The notes under the pieces are model-generated. The model saw nothing but the letters and a program-made list of their open reading frames with translations. It did not search any database and was not told where the DNA came from. From contig NZ_JAUQSW010000011.1 in the NCBI RefSeq assembly GCF_030581075.1, forward strand, positions 62,001-126,000: a stretch of DNA of 64,000 nucleotides, written 5' to 3'. Below are positions 1 to 8,286 of the stretch, in pieces; within the stretch, counting starts at the first letter, position 1, and each line of letters begins with the position of its first letter. The stretch is from Hymenobacter cheonanensis. Lineage in GTDB: Bacteria > Bacteroidota > Bacteroidia > Cytophagales > Hymenobacteraceae. Position numbers and translations under genes: made by a program.

Positions 1-3000
1 TTGGCCACGAAGCCGATTTCGCGGGTGGCGCCCAGGCGCGGATTTTCGATTTCGAGGCCGGCGGGCAGCAGGTCGGTGATGGCCACGTTCTTGACCTCGC
101 CGGCCGCGTCGGCGGCCTGGATAGTGAGCTTTACCACCACCAAGTCATTCTGGCGGAAGCTGGCCGCGCGCACCGGCTGCCCGGTGCGCGTGAGGAACTG
201 GCGGCGCACTTTCAGGTAGCTGTCTTCCTCGCGCACCCGGCCGCCGGCCGAGATGCCCTCGGCCTCCCAGAAGTAGTAGAGCGCGCCCGCGCCGCTAGCC
301 TTCAGTAGCAGTTGATAGTTGGCCACGTTGTTCACCGTGAGGTCTTTGCCATCGAACTGGCCCAGCGTTTTGCCGCCCGCCGAGATGGTAGCGGTAGCCG
401 TACTAGCTTGGCTTTTGCGGGCGATTTTGCCCAAGGCCAGCAGGGCAAAGGCGCGTTCCTGGGTGTTGAGGTAGGGTGCTAGGCGCACCTGCCGGCTCAG
501 CTGCCGGGCAATGCTGTTGACCTGCGGGTTGGTAGGGTCGGCTTCGAGCAAGGCGTTGAGAGCCAGCGCCTCGTCGCGGATGGGCGAGGCGAAAGAGTCG
601 CCCAGCTCGCGGCGCGACTTCTCGGGCGTGAACTGGGTGGGCAGCACCTCGCGGAAGGCCCGCTGCTGGCCGCCCAGCGCGTAGGTGCAGGCCAGCAGGA
701 AGCGCGCATCGGGCGTGAGCAGCGGGCGGTTAGCCTTGTAGTAGTTGAGGGCCACGGCATCCTGGCGGCCGGAAAGGGCCAGCACGTAGAGCGAGTAGGT
801 GATTTCGCGCTTGGCGATGGTGCGCTGGCGGGCTAGCCCGTCGGCCGTGAAATACTGGTAGGGCTCGGTTTCGCGCTTCTTGAGACGGAACTGCAAGTAG
901 CGCAGCACCTTATCGAGGGTGCTCTGGTTCACGGCGAAGCCGGCCTGCCTGGCTTCGAGCAGGAAATGGGCGGCGTAGGCGGTGGCCCACCAGTTGTCGT
1001 AGTCGCCGCCCGGCCAGTAGCTGAGGCTGCCGTTGTAGAGCTGCATCGCCTCTATTTTGCGGATGGCTTCCTGTACGTTGTAGTTGGGGTTGTAGCGCTG
1101 GGCTTTGGCGCTAGCCCCCGTTTTCTGGCGCAGCGTGGCCGCGAGGTCGCCGAAATACAGCTGCGGAAACGCAGTCGACACGGTTTGCTCGAGGCAGCCG
1201 TAGGGGTATTCGAGCAGGTAGCTCAGGTCTTTTGCAACCTGCGTGAGCGGCGAGCGGCTCAGCATCAGCCGCGAGCGCTGGCCGGTGGGCAGGAAGTCGG
1301 TGCGCAGGTTAAGCGTGGCGGGTGCGCCGGCCGTGACCTCGCCGCTGCCGGTGCGCTTTTCCAGCGGCGCGGCCGGGCGGATGGGCATCTCTGTTGTTTC
1401 TCGGGTTAATGGTGCTTCAGGGTTTTTGGTAGTATATATACCAATGGAAATCATGTCATTTCCTACTGATTCCGCATTGATACGAAACATTACCATACGC
1501 TCAGCATTAGCGGGAATACTCACGTCGCGGCTTTGGCTTCTGAACGTCGGCATATCCATCGTTAGAAGCTCCTTATGAGTCAGCACTACTCTCAGCGACC
1601 CCATATCGTCGTTATTATTCCATAGCATTAAGTTGACACTTCCGCTTATTGTCTGCTTGGTCGTATTCGTCAGCGTCACCGGCACGTCAATTGTATCGCC
1701 GGGGCTCATAAACCGCGGCAGCGCCGTGCTAATCACCACCGGGTCGGCCACCTTCATCGTTTGCTCGGCGTTGCCGAAGGCGTCGTCTTTGTAGGCCACG
1801 GCCATCACGCGCAGCGCCCCGCTGAACTGCGGCACGCGCACCTTATAGCGCACCAGGCCGTTGGCATCGGCGGTGAGCAGGCCGCTCCACTTGGCCACGA
1901 GCTTCACGCGGCGGCTGGGCACGGGCGAGGTGCGGCGGGCCAGGTCGGCCGCGTCGCCGCCGCTGCTGCTGGTGCCCAGCTCGGGCAGCAGGAAGGGGTA
2001 GATGTCGAAGGCGCTCACTTCGAGCGCCCGCTTCTGGTAGAAGTAGCCATAGGGGTCGGGCGTGCGGTAGTCCTTGCGCTGCAAAATGCCCTCATCAACC
2101 ACCGCCAGGGTCACCTGGGCTTTGGGCGCGGTGCGCACCTCAATGGTCTGGAAGGTTTGCGAGCGACTGAGGCTAGCCGCTTTCAAACTCACAGCCAGGT
2201 GGGTGCCGGGTTTCTCCACGGTGAGCGGCACGAAGCCCCTAGCCACGGTGAGCGGCAGCGAGTTGTCGGTGATGGGCCGGATGGCGGTGGCCGTGATGTA
2301 GACATTCGGCGCGTAGCCGGCCCGGATGGGCACGCTGACCCGAGCCGATTTCTGGTCGGTATCGACGTAGAAATGGTCGAGCACACGGTTGCGCTCCACC
2401 GTCACGAGCACCCGGCCGGGGAAGGGCGTTTTGAGCAGCAGCTGGGCGGTTTCGCCGGGCTCGTACTTGGGCTTATCGGCCTCGATAGTTATTTCGCCCT
2501 CATTGTTGACTTCGAAGGAGTTGCCGGCCGTGTCGCCGCTGCCGTAGGCGTAGAAGTGGCTAGCCACGTAGCTCGCCGCGCCCGGCCGGAATAGCCGGAT
2601 TTCGTACTCGCCCGAGTAAGTGGGCGTGAAGGTCAGCGCGCTGTTGGCGTCCACCGTCAGGCTCTCATTTTGCAGCACCTGCTCGCGCTTCTGCGAGTTG
2701 TATGTGAGGCGCCCGCCCTGGCGCTCCAGCACGGTTTCCCAGAGCAAACGCACAATTTGCACCTGCGCCGGGGCGCTCGTGGGCCGCCCGCTAGGGGTCA
2801 GCGCGACGAGCTTAATGGGCAAAGCCTGGCGCGTGCTCACCAGGTCGCTCACTTCTTGGATGCCGAACATCACGGCCTGCGTCTGCACCTCGAAGGTGGC
2901 TAGCCGGTTCACGGGCCGGCCGGTTTCGTCGAAGATGGTAGCGAAGGCCACGCCTTCCAGCGTGCCAAGGTCGCGCACGTCGGGCAGGGCGTAGGCGGCG

Positions 3001-5324
3001 GTGCCGCGCCCGCTAGGGTCGGTTTCGCCCTCGCGCACTTCCTTCTGAAAGCGCTCGGCAATACCCGACACCGTGGACGCATTGCGGCCGGTGCCGGTGC
3101 GCAGCTGGAAGGAATAATCCGGGTATTTCGGGGCCGAAAACGTTTTTTCCTTCAGCGAAAACTCGACCTCAAACTTGCGCCCGGCGGCCGGCGGACCGAA
3201 GAGGTTTTGGGCCAGAATGTTGGCCGTTACGGTCTGGGCCGGGCGCACCACGGCGGGCGCGGCCGTTACGCTCACCTTCAGGCGGTCGGGGATGAACTCT
3301 TCCACGCTCACCTGCTTGGACGTGAGTAGGATGTCGTTGCCGGTCAGCACTTCCAGCGAGTAGAGCCCGGTCATCACGGTAGCGGGTAGAATGAAACGCG
3401 ACTCCACGGCGCCGGTGGCGCTCAGCTTCTCGCCGAGGCTGGCGTATTCCTTGCCGGTGGGCAGCAGCAGGCGCACCTTCACGGGCAGGCCGGCGGGGGG
3501 CGTGCGCCAGTCGTCGGTGCGCACCACCACGTTGGTGTGGATGGTGTCGCCGGGCCGGTATAGGTCACGGTCGCCGTAGAGAAACGCCTGGTAGTGCGCC
3601 GCGTTGCTGGTCAGCCCGCCCACCTCAAAGCGCGAGGTTTCGACCCGGCTTTTGGGCAGGCTCAGGAAGGTAAAATCGCTGCCCTGCGTGGCCGTCACCA
3701 TGCCTAGCCGCAGGCGCGAGCCCACTACACTGTCGTACCGGGCCACGCCCTGGGCGTTGGTAGTGGCGGTGCCCATGAGCTGATTATTGGTGCTGATGAA
3801 GCGCACCGTGGCCCCGGCCACCGGCCGCGCCGAGCGCAGCGAGTTGAGGAATACCACGGCCTCGCCGCTGGCATTCTGCTTGGCAATCACGCCGAGGTCG
3901 GTGAGAGCCACCAGCTTTTCCTCGCGCAGCCAGAGGTGCTCGGTATCCTGCACGCGCACCACGTACAGGCCCTTGAGCGGGCCGCTGAATTCGAGGTCTT
4001 TGAGACTGAGATTGAGCAGGTGCAGGCCGTTTTGCTGGGCTAGCCCGGCCGTGGAGTAGGTACGGGTAAAGAGCACGTCGCCCCGGTTTTCGAGGTCATA
4101 ATATTGGTAGCCGTGGCCTTCTTCGTAGCCGCCACCTTCTTCGCCGTCCTCGTCGTCGCTGTCGTAGCCGTACTGCTTGTCGGCACGCAGGATTTCCTGG
4201 ATGTTGCTGGCGTAGACCTTGGCGATGGTCACCTGCACTTTCTCTACCTCATTCAGGCGCAGCCCGATGTTGCGGGCGCCCGCCGCACCCAGGTACATGG
4301 CCTTGTCGGCGCTGGCAAAGCTGATGCCCGGCTCGCTGCTGCCAAAGCTTACGGTCTGGTTGAAGGCCTCAGCCAGCTGCCCGCCCAGCGCGCCGCGCAG
4401 GCCCGGTGTGAGGCTGATTTGGTAGTCCTTGCCCACCTCAAAGCCGCCGCGCAGCAGCAGGCCGCTTTCCAGCGCCTCCAGCTCGTAGGGCACGGCCGGC
4501 TCCACTTTCAGCAGCGGCTGAATATCGGCCACCGATACCGGCTGGTTGGTGAGCAGCGTCACCACGGCCTGGCCGTTGAGCACCTGGCCGGTCAGCTCGC
4601 GCACTTGCAGGGTTTGCTGGTCGGGCACTTCAGCCTCGGCCACTAGGGGGCTAGCGGTGGGCTGGCTGCCGGCCACGGCGGCTAGGCCCGGTTCTATCTC
4701 GACGTGCAGCGGCTGGCCCGTTTCTACCTGCTGGTTAAGGGTAAGGGCGAGCGTGCGGTCGGGCTCGGCACTGGTGAGGGTGAATGCCACCGGCCGGCCG
4801 CCCTGGCTCAGGTGCAGGCGCGGGCGCAGGTCGGCCGGCCGCACGGGGTAGTTGAACAGCACATTGGCACGCAGCTCGGCCGTGCCCGCCGCCCGGCTGC
4901 TGCGCCCGTAAAACACCTGCGCGCCCTTCAATTCCAGAAACGGCGTGTGAAACTTGCTGCGGGCCAGGGTCAGCTTTTGCTTGCCCGCGGGCAGCGTGGC
5001 CGGGCGCAGGCTAGCCGCAAACGTGGTGCTGGGCCGAAACGGCGCCAGCGGCGAAAACACCAGTTCGCGCCCGTCATTGGCCCACTTAAACTTGCCCCGG
5101 ATGGCGGGCTCGAACTGTACATAGCGCGTGGTATCCCAGCGCCCGGCCTGGGTGGGGGCCACCACCGGCTCATCGAAGCTGAAGACCAGGTTTTGCTGCG
5201 GGTCTATTTCCTCGCCTGCCGCCTGGGTAGCGGCGCTGGCCTGCTCCTGGCCAGTCTTTTTAGAGCAGGAAAACGTGGTGAAAAGCGACAAAAACAGCAG
5301 CGGCAGCAGGCGGCGGTGGCGCAT
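1..5324 (-). CDS. Alpha-2-macroglobulin family lipoprotein (3' end outside the window)
   Basis: Large cell-envelope proteinase trap; 1774 codons are visible and the C-terminus lies beyond the window start. The N-terminus has a basic, hydrophobic signal ending at Cys20 (TFSC), which fits a lipoprotein. An MG2-type stretch with YRPGD lies near residue 588. The thioester motif GCLEQ has its Cys at residue 1377 (base 1196), followed by a thioester-domain-like region with YWPGGDYDNWW. Bacterial members of this family covalently trap attacking proteases, often beside a PBP1C gene; no such neighbour is visible on the right, and the left is unseen. Frame is continuous from the ATG to base 3. Bases about 1390-1640 are much more AT-rich than the rest of the gene. 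A TACCTTTC box (5350-5357, minus strand) lies upstream of the start. Confidence 0.93.
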   Translation of the reverse strand, partial: MRHRRLLPLLFLSLFTTFSCSKKTGQEQASAATQAAGEEIDPQQNLVFSFDEPVVAPTQAGRWDTTRYVQFEPAIRGKFKWANDGRELVFSPLAPFRPSTTFAASLRPATLPAGKQKLTLARSKFHTPFLELKGAQVFYGRSSRAAGTAELRANVLFNYPVRPADLRPRLHLSQGGRPVAFTLTSAEPDRTLALTLNQQVETGQPLHVEIEPGLAAVAGSQPTASPLVAEAEVPDQQTLQVRELTGQVLNGQAVVTLLTNQPVSVADIQPLLKVEPAVPYELEALESGLLLRGGFEVGKDYQISLTPGLRGALGGQLAEAFNQTVSFGSSEPGISFASADKAMYLGAAGARNIGLRLNEVEKVQVTIAKVYASNIQEILRADKQYGYDSDDEDGEEGGGYEEGHGYQYYDLENRGDVLFTRTYSTAGLAQQNGLHLLNLSLKDLEFSGPLKGLYVVRVQDTEHLWLREEKLVALTDLGVIAKQNASGEAVVFLNSLRSARPVAGATVRFISTNNQLMGTATTNAQGVARYDSVVGSRLRLGMVTATQGSDFTFLSLPKSRVETSRFEVGGLTSNAAHYQAFLYGDRDLYRPGDTIHTNVVVRTDDWRTPPAGLPVKVRLLLPTGKEYASLGEKLSATGAVESRFILPATVMTGLYSLEVLTGNDILLTSKQVSVEEFIPDRLKVSVTAAPAVVRPAQTVTANILAQNLFGPPAAGRKFEVEFSLKEKTFSAPKYPDYSFQLRTGTGRNASTVSGIAERFQKEVREGETDPSGRGTAAYALPDVRDLGTLEGVAFATIFDETGRPVNRLATFEVQTQAVMFGIQEVSDLVSTRQALPIKLVALTPSGRPTSAPAQVQIVRLLWETVLERQGGRLTYNSQKREQVLQNESLTVDANSALTFTPTYSGEYEIRLFRPGAASYVASHFYAYGSGDTAGNSFEVNNEGEITIEADKPKYEPGETAQLLLKTPFPGRVLVTVERNRVLDHFYVDTDQKSARVSVPIRAGYAPNVYITATAIRPITDNSLPLTVARGFVPLTVEKPGTHLAVSLKAASLSRSQTFQTIEVRTAPKAQVTLAVVDEGILQRKDYRTPDPYGYFYQKRALEVSAFDIYPFLLPELGTSSSGGDAADLARRTSPVPSRRVKLVAKWSGLLTADANGLVRYKVRVPQFSGALRVMAVAYKDDAFGNAEQTMKVADPVVISTALPRFMSPGDTIDVPVTLTNTTKQTISGSVNLMLWNNNDDMGSLRVVLTHKELLTMDMPTFRSQSRDVSIPANAERMVMFRINAESVGNDMISIGIYTTKNPEAPLTRETTEMPIRPAAPLEKRTGSGEVTAGAPATLNLRTDFLPTGQRSRLMLSRSPLTQVAKDLSYLLEYPYGCLEQTVSTAFPQLYFGDLAATLRQKTGASAKAQRYNPNYNVQEAIRKIEAMQLYNGSLSYWPGGDYDNWWATAYAAHFLLEARQAGFAVNQSTLDKVLRYLQFRLKKRETEPYQYFTADGLARQRTIAKREITYSLYVLALSGRQDAVALNYYKANRPLLTPDARFLLACTYALGGQQRAFREVLPTQFTPEKSRRELGDSFASPIRDEALALNALLEADPTNPQVNSIARQLSRQVRLAPYLNTQERAFALLALGKIARKSQASTATATISAGGKTLGQFDGKDLTVNNVANYQLLLKASGAGALYYFWEAEGISAGGRVREEDSYLKVRRQFLTRTGQPVRAASFRQNDLVVVKLTIQAADAAGEVKNVAITDLLPAGLEIENPRLGATREIGFVA

Positions 5325-5414
5325 AAGAAGGCCGGAAATTAGCGGCGCAGAAAGGTAGGGAGAAAGCTCAAAACGCCGCTAACTTAGCAGTCAACTTATT
5401 AAATTAACCCAATA

Positions 5415-5969
5415 ATGCCGGCTAAATTCATTGGCTCTGAATTGCTTGATGACAAGCCTCACGATTATGGCCAGGTGTATATGTTGGAAAGCTATCCGGC
5501 TTACTCCCGCTTGAAAATAGGAGCGTCTGCTAATGCGACGGAATTGCTACTGCATCTTAGTGATTGCATGTCGCCGCCTTTTTTCTGCTTATACGTATTG
5601 GTTATAGCTCCTTCGGATTCACAAGCAGGTAGATATCAATCGCCATTGATAACAAATAGAGCAGACTTGGTTGATTTTCTACTGGAGTACAAGCCCTTAT
5701 TGGAGTCCGATGGCCGGCATCACCTATGGATAAGTGCCCCGGAAGCAAATGCCACCCTCGTCTACGACAAGCATAATGTCATTTATGCCTATGGTTTGCT
5801 GCAGGAATTCGCGGCCCATTTACAAAAGCTAGGGTATACAGAAGCAGAATTTGATTATCCTTACCCGCACGCGCATAATTATCTGCCTGAGAATTACAGC
5901 AAAGTAGAAGAGCTTCTGCATTACTGGGAGTGGCAGCATTTTCCGCTGCAAGAGGTAGATGAGGAGTAA
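5415..5969 (+). CDS. Hypothetical protein, AT-rich orphan
   Basis: A 184-residue acidic cytoplasmic protein with no signal peptide or membrane segment and no family I recognise. It is rich in aromatic residues and ends in an acidic tail (QEVDEE). Its codons are clearly more AT-rich than those of both neighbours, with A/T in many third positions, which suggests recent acquisition. It stands alone between the divergent macroglobulin gene and the LysR gene, whose possible longer start would overlap it by a few bases. The ATG follows an AT-rich leader. The uninterrupted length and plausible composition support a real gene; the function is unknown. Confidence 0.7.
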   Translation: MPAKFIGSELLDDKPHDYGQVYMLESYPAYSRLKIGASANATELLLHLSDCMSPPFFCLYVLVIAPSDSQAGRYQSPLITNRADLVDFLLEYKPLLESDGRHHLWISAPEANATLVYDKHNVIYAYGLLQEFAAHLQKLGYTEAEFDYPYPHAHNYLPENYSKVEELLHYWEWQHFPLQEVDEE

Positions 5970-6003
5970 ATCAAGCGGTACCCATGCTATTAAGCGTACC
6001 TCC

Positions 6004-6912
6004 ATGCTTTCCCACGCCCACGAAATTTTCCTCGAAGTAGCCCAGCGCCTGAGCTTTACCAAGGCCGGGCAGGCGCTGTTCGTCAGCCAGTCGGCGGTGA
6101 GCAAGCAGGTGAAAGCGCTCGAAGAACACTACAAAACCGGCCTCTTCGAGCGGCTGGGCGGCAGCGTGCAGCTCACGCCGGCCGGCCACAAGCTGTATCA
6201 AAAGCTATTGCAGGCCAAGCAGCTGCAACAGGAGCTGCACCAGGAAATGGCCGAGCTGAGCCCGGCCTTTGCGCCGGCCGTGCACCTGCTTATCGGGGCT
6301 AGCACCACCATCTCGCTGTATGTGCTGCCGCCGGTGGTGGCGGCCTGGCTGCACCAGCATCCGCAGCACCAGCTCAGCCTCAAAAACCGCAACAGCGACA
6401 ATATTCTGCGGGCGCTGCTCGACCACGAGATTGAGTTGGGCATCGTGGAGGGCATCCACAAAGTCAGCAACGTGACTTACACGCCGCTGCTCAGCGATGA
6501 GGTAGTGGCGGTGTGCGCCGCCGCCAACCCGCTGGCGGGCCGCGCGCTGCTCAGCGGCGACCTGCTCGGCATTCCGCTAGCCCTGCGCGAGGTAGGCTCG
6601 GGCACGCTGGCCGTGCTGGAAGAAGCCCTGGAGCGGCACCACATCCGGCTGGCGGCCCTGCCCGTGCGGGTGCGCCTGGGCGGCACCGAGGCCCTCAAAA
6701 ACTTCGTGCGGGTCGAGCCCACCTGCCTGGCCTTTTTGCCCCGCCAGGCCGTGCTGAAGGAGCTGGCCAGCGGCGAGCTGGTAGAAGTGAAAATCAAGGA
6801 TTTATTTCTGGAGCGAAAATTCAATTTCATCCAGCGCAAGGGTACCGAAAACAACGGGCCATACCGCGATTTTCTACGGTTCACGCAACGCTACTATGCC
6901 GCTAAGGAATAG
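6004..6912 (+). CDS. LysR-family transcriptional regulator
   Basis: 302-residue regulator. Residues about 1-60 form the winged helix-turn-helix (AGQALFVSQSAVSKQVKALE), followed by a LysR substrate-binding domain with the usual two-lobed pattern (LLIGASTTISLYVLPPVV). I chose the ATG at 6004 because the HTH normally begins within the first few residues; an ATG at 5959 would add 15 unsupported residues and overlap the upstream gene. It lies 65 bases upstream of the threonine-synthase-like gene on the same strand, and the intervening 8-bp inverted repeat is a candidate operator. A role in sulfur or amino-acid metabolism is only a guess from the neighbour. Confidence 0.9.
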   Translation: MLSHAHEIFLEVAQRLSFTKAGQALFVSQSAVSKQVKALEEHYKTGLFERLGGSVQLTPAGHKLYQKLLQAKQLQQELHQEMAELSPAFAPAVHLLIGASTTISLYVLPPVVAAWLHQHPQHQLSLKNRNSDNILRALLDHEIELGIVEGIHKVSNVTYTPLLSDEVVAVCAAANPLAGRALLSGDLLGIPLALREVGSGTLAVLEEALERHHIRLAALPVRVRLGGTEALKNFVRVEPTCLAFLPRQAVLKELASGELVEVKIKDLFLERKFNFIQRKGTENNGPYRDFLRFTQRYYAAKE

Positions 6913-6946
6913 GCTATGCCAAAACTCCATTTCGCTAGGGCATAGC
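6913..6946. promoter_or_regulatory. Inverted repeat GCTATGCC-N18-GGCATAGC, possible LysR operator
   Basis: A perfect 8-bp inverted repeat starts directly after the LysR stop codon and ends 20 bases before the -7-like box of the next gene. Position and symmetry suit regulator binding. The internal TATGCC/GGCATA core is not the textbook T-N11-A LysR box, so the assignment is tentative. Confidence 0.35.
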
Positions 6947-6965
6947 AACCCGTATAGGGTAGTCA

Positions 6966-6973
6966 GAACTTTG
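6966..6973 (+). promoter_or_regulatory. TAnnTTTG-like -7 box (GAACTTTG)
   Basis: The box ends four bases before the ATG of the threonine-synthase-like gene. It is one mismatch from the Bacteroidota -7 consensus. The spacing implies a leaderless or nearly leaderless mRNA. Confidence 0.5.
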
Positions 6974-6977
6974 CCCT

Positions 6978-8183
6978 ATGAACCAAGTAGCCACGTTGCC
7001 CATCTCGCGGATGCATGCCCTGCACTGCGCCCATTGCGGTACCGCTTACACGCCCTTCGAGCTGCAGGGCGTGTCGGCCTGCTGCCAGCAGCCGCTGGTG
7101 GCCGACTACGACCTGCACGAGCCGCTGAGCCGCAGTGCTGGTATCAACCTGGCCGACAGCTCGATGTGGCGCTACGGCGCCCTGCTGCCCCTGCTCGACG
7201 AAGCTAATAAAGTAACGCTGGGCGAGGGCCTCACGCCCCTGCTGGCCCTGCCCCGCCTGGCCGCCCGCTACAGCCTCAGCTCGCTCGTGCTTAAAGACGA
7301 AGGCCAGAACCCCACCGGCTCATTTAAGGCGCGCGGCCTCAGCATGGCCGTGTCGAAGGCCAAGGAGCTGGGCGTCACGGGCTGCATTATTCCTACCGCC
7401 GGCAATGCGGGCGTGGCCATGGCCGCCTACTGCGCCCGCGGCGGCCTGGCCGCCACCGTAGTGATGCCCCGGCACACGCCCGAGGCTTTTAAGGAAGAGT
7501 GCTACTGGTACGGCGCCCAGGTCGAGCTGGTCGATGGCCTCATCAACGACTGCGCGGCTAGGGTGCGGCAGCTCAACGCGGGCGGCGAACTGCTTGATAT
7601 ATCAACGCTTAAGGAGCCCTACCGCCTCGAAGGCAAGAAAACGATGGGCTACGAGATAGCCGAGCAGCTGAACTGGGAGCTGCCCGATGTGCTGCTGTAC
7701 CCCGCCGGCGGCGGCACCGGCCTCATCGGTATCTGGAAAGCGTTTCAGGAAATGAAAGCCCTAGGCTGGCTGGCCCCGGGTACCAAACTGCCCCGCATGG
7801 TGGCCGTGCAGGCCGAAAACTGCTGCCCGCTGCTCGAAACCTACCTTGGCCGCCAGGCCAACTGCCACCACTACAACGGCCGCCCCACCCTGGCCAACGG
7901 CCTGGCCGTGCCCCGCCCGCTGGGCGAGCCGCTGATGCTGCAAGTGCTGCGCGAGTCGCAGGGCACGGTGGTGGCCATCAGCGAGGAAGGGATGCTGGAA
8001 GGCATGCGCGAGCTGGGCCAGCACGAGGGCTTGTTTGTAGCCCCCGAGGGCGCCGCCGTGTGGATGGCCGCCCGCCAGCTGCTGGCCGATGGCTGGCTGC
8101 GTGCCGACGAGCGCATCCTGCTCCTTAACACCGGCAGCGGCCAGAAATACATGAGCAACGTGGCTGGCCGCGCCTGGGCCTAG
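6978..8183 (+). CDS. Threonine synthase-like PLP enzyme
   Basis: 401 residues, fold-type II PLP enzyme of the threonine synthase family. A short zinc-ribbon-like N-terminus carries C17, C20, C35 and C36. The PLP lysine is K117 in NPTGSFKARG, and the phosphate-binding glycine loop is PAGGGTG. True threonine synthase converts O-phosphohomoserine to threonine and usually sits with thrA and thrB; neither is here, so this may be a paralogue with another substrate, perhaps under the adjacent LysR protein. An AT-rich palindrome follows the stop. Confidence 0.85.
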   Translation: MNQVATLPISRMHALHCAHCGTAYTPFELQGVSACCQQPLVADYDLHEPLSRSAGINLADSSMWRYGALLPLLDEANKVTLGEGLTPLLALPRLAARYSLSSLVLKDEGQNPTGSFKARGLSMAVSKAKELGVTGCIIPTAGNAGVAMAAYCARGGLAATVVMPRHTPEAFKEECYWYGAQVELVDGLINDCAARVRQLNAGGELLDISTLKEPYRLEGKKTMGYEIAEQLNWELPDVLLYPAGGGTGLIGIWKAFQEMKALGWLAPGTKLPRMVAVQAENCCPLLETYLGRQANCHHYNGRPTLANGLAVPRPLGEPLMLQVLRESQGTVVAISEEGMLEGMRELGQHEGLFVAPEGAAVWMAARQLLADGWLRADERILLLNTGSGQKYMSNVAGRAWA

Positions 8184-8187
8184 CGGG

Positions 8188-8268
8188 TAATTATTAGTGG
8201 TTAATGATTAATTAGTGGTCTGGCCCTTTAGACAGAATTAATAACTAACAATTAACCACTAATAATTA
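8188..8268. repeat. AT-rich intergenic palindrome
   Basis: Arms at 8188-8205 and 8251-8268 are an 18-bp perfect inverted repeat (TAATTATTAGTGGTTAAT), with weaker pairing inside. It fills almost the whole gap between the threonine-synthase-like stop and the -7 box of the next gene, and is strongly AT-rich in a GC-rich setting. It may act as a terminator-like hairpin; by composition it resembles the palindrome at 36824. Confidence 0.85.
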
Positions 8269-8273
8269 TCACG

Positions 8274-8281
8274 GACCTTTG
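8274..8281 (+). promoter_or_regulatory. -7 box GACCTTTG
   Basis: One mismatch from TAnnTTTG and only five bases before the ATG at 8287, so the transcript should be leaderless or nearly so. No TTG was found at the expected upstream distance, where the palindrome arm lies. Confidence 0.5.
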
Positions 8282-8286
8282 CGCCC

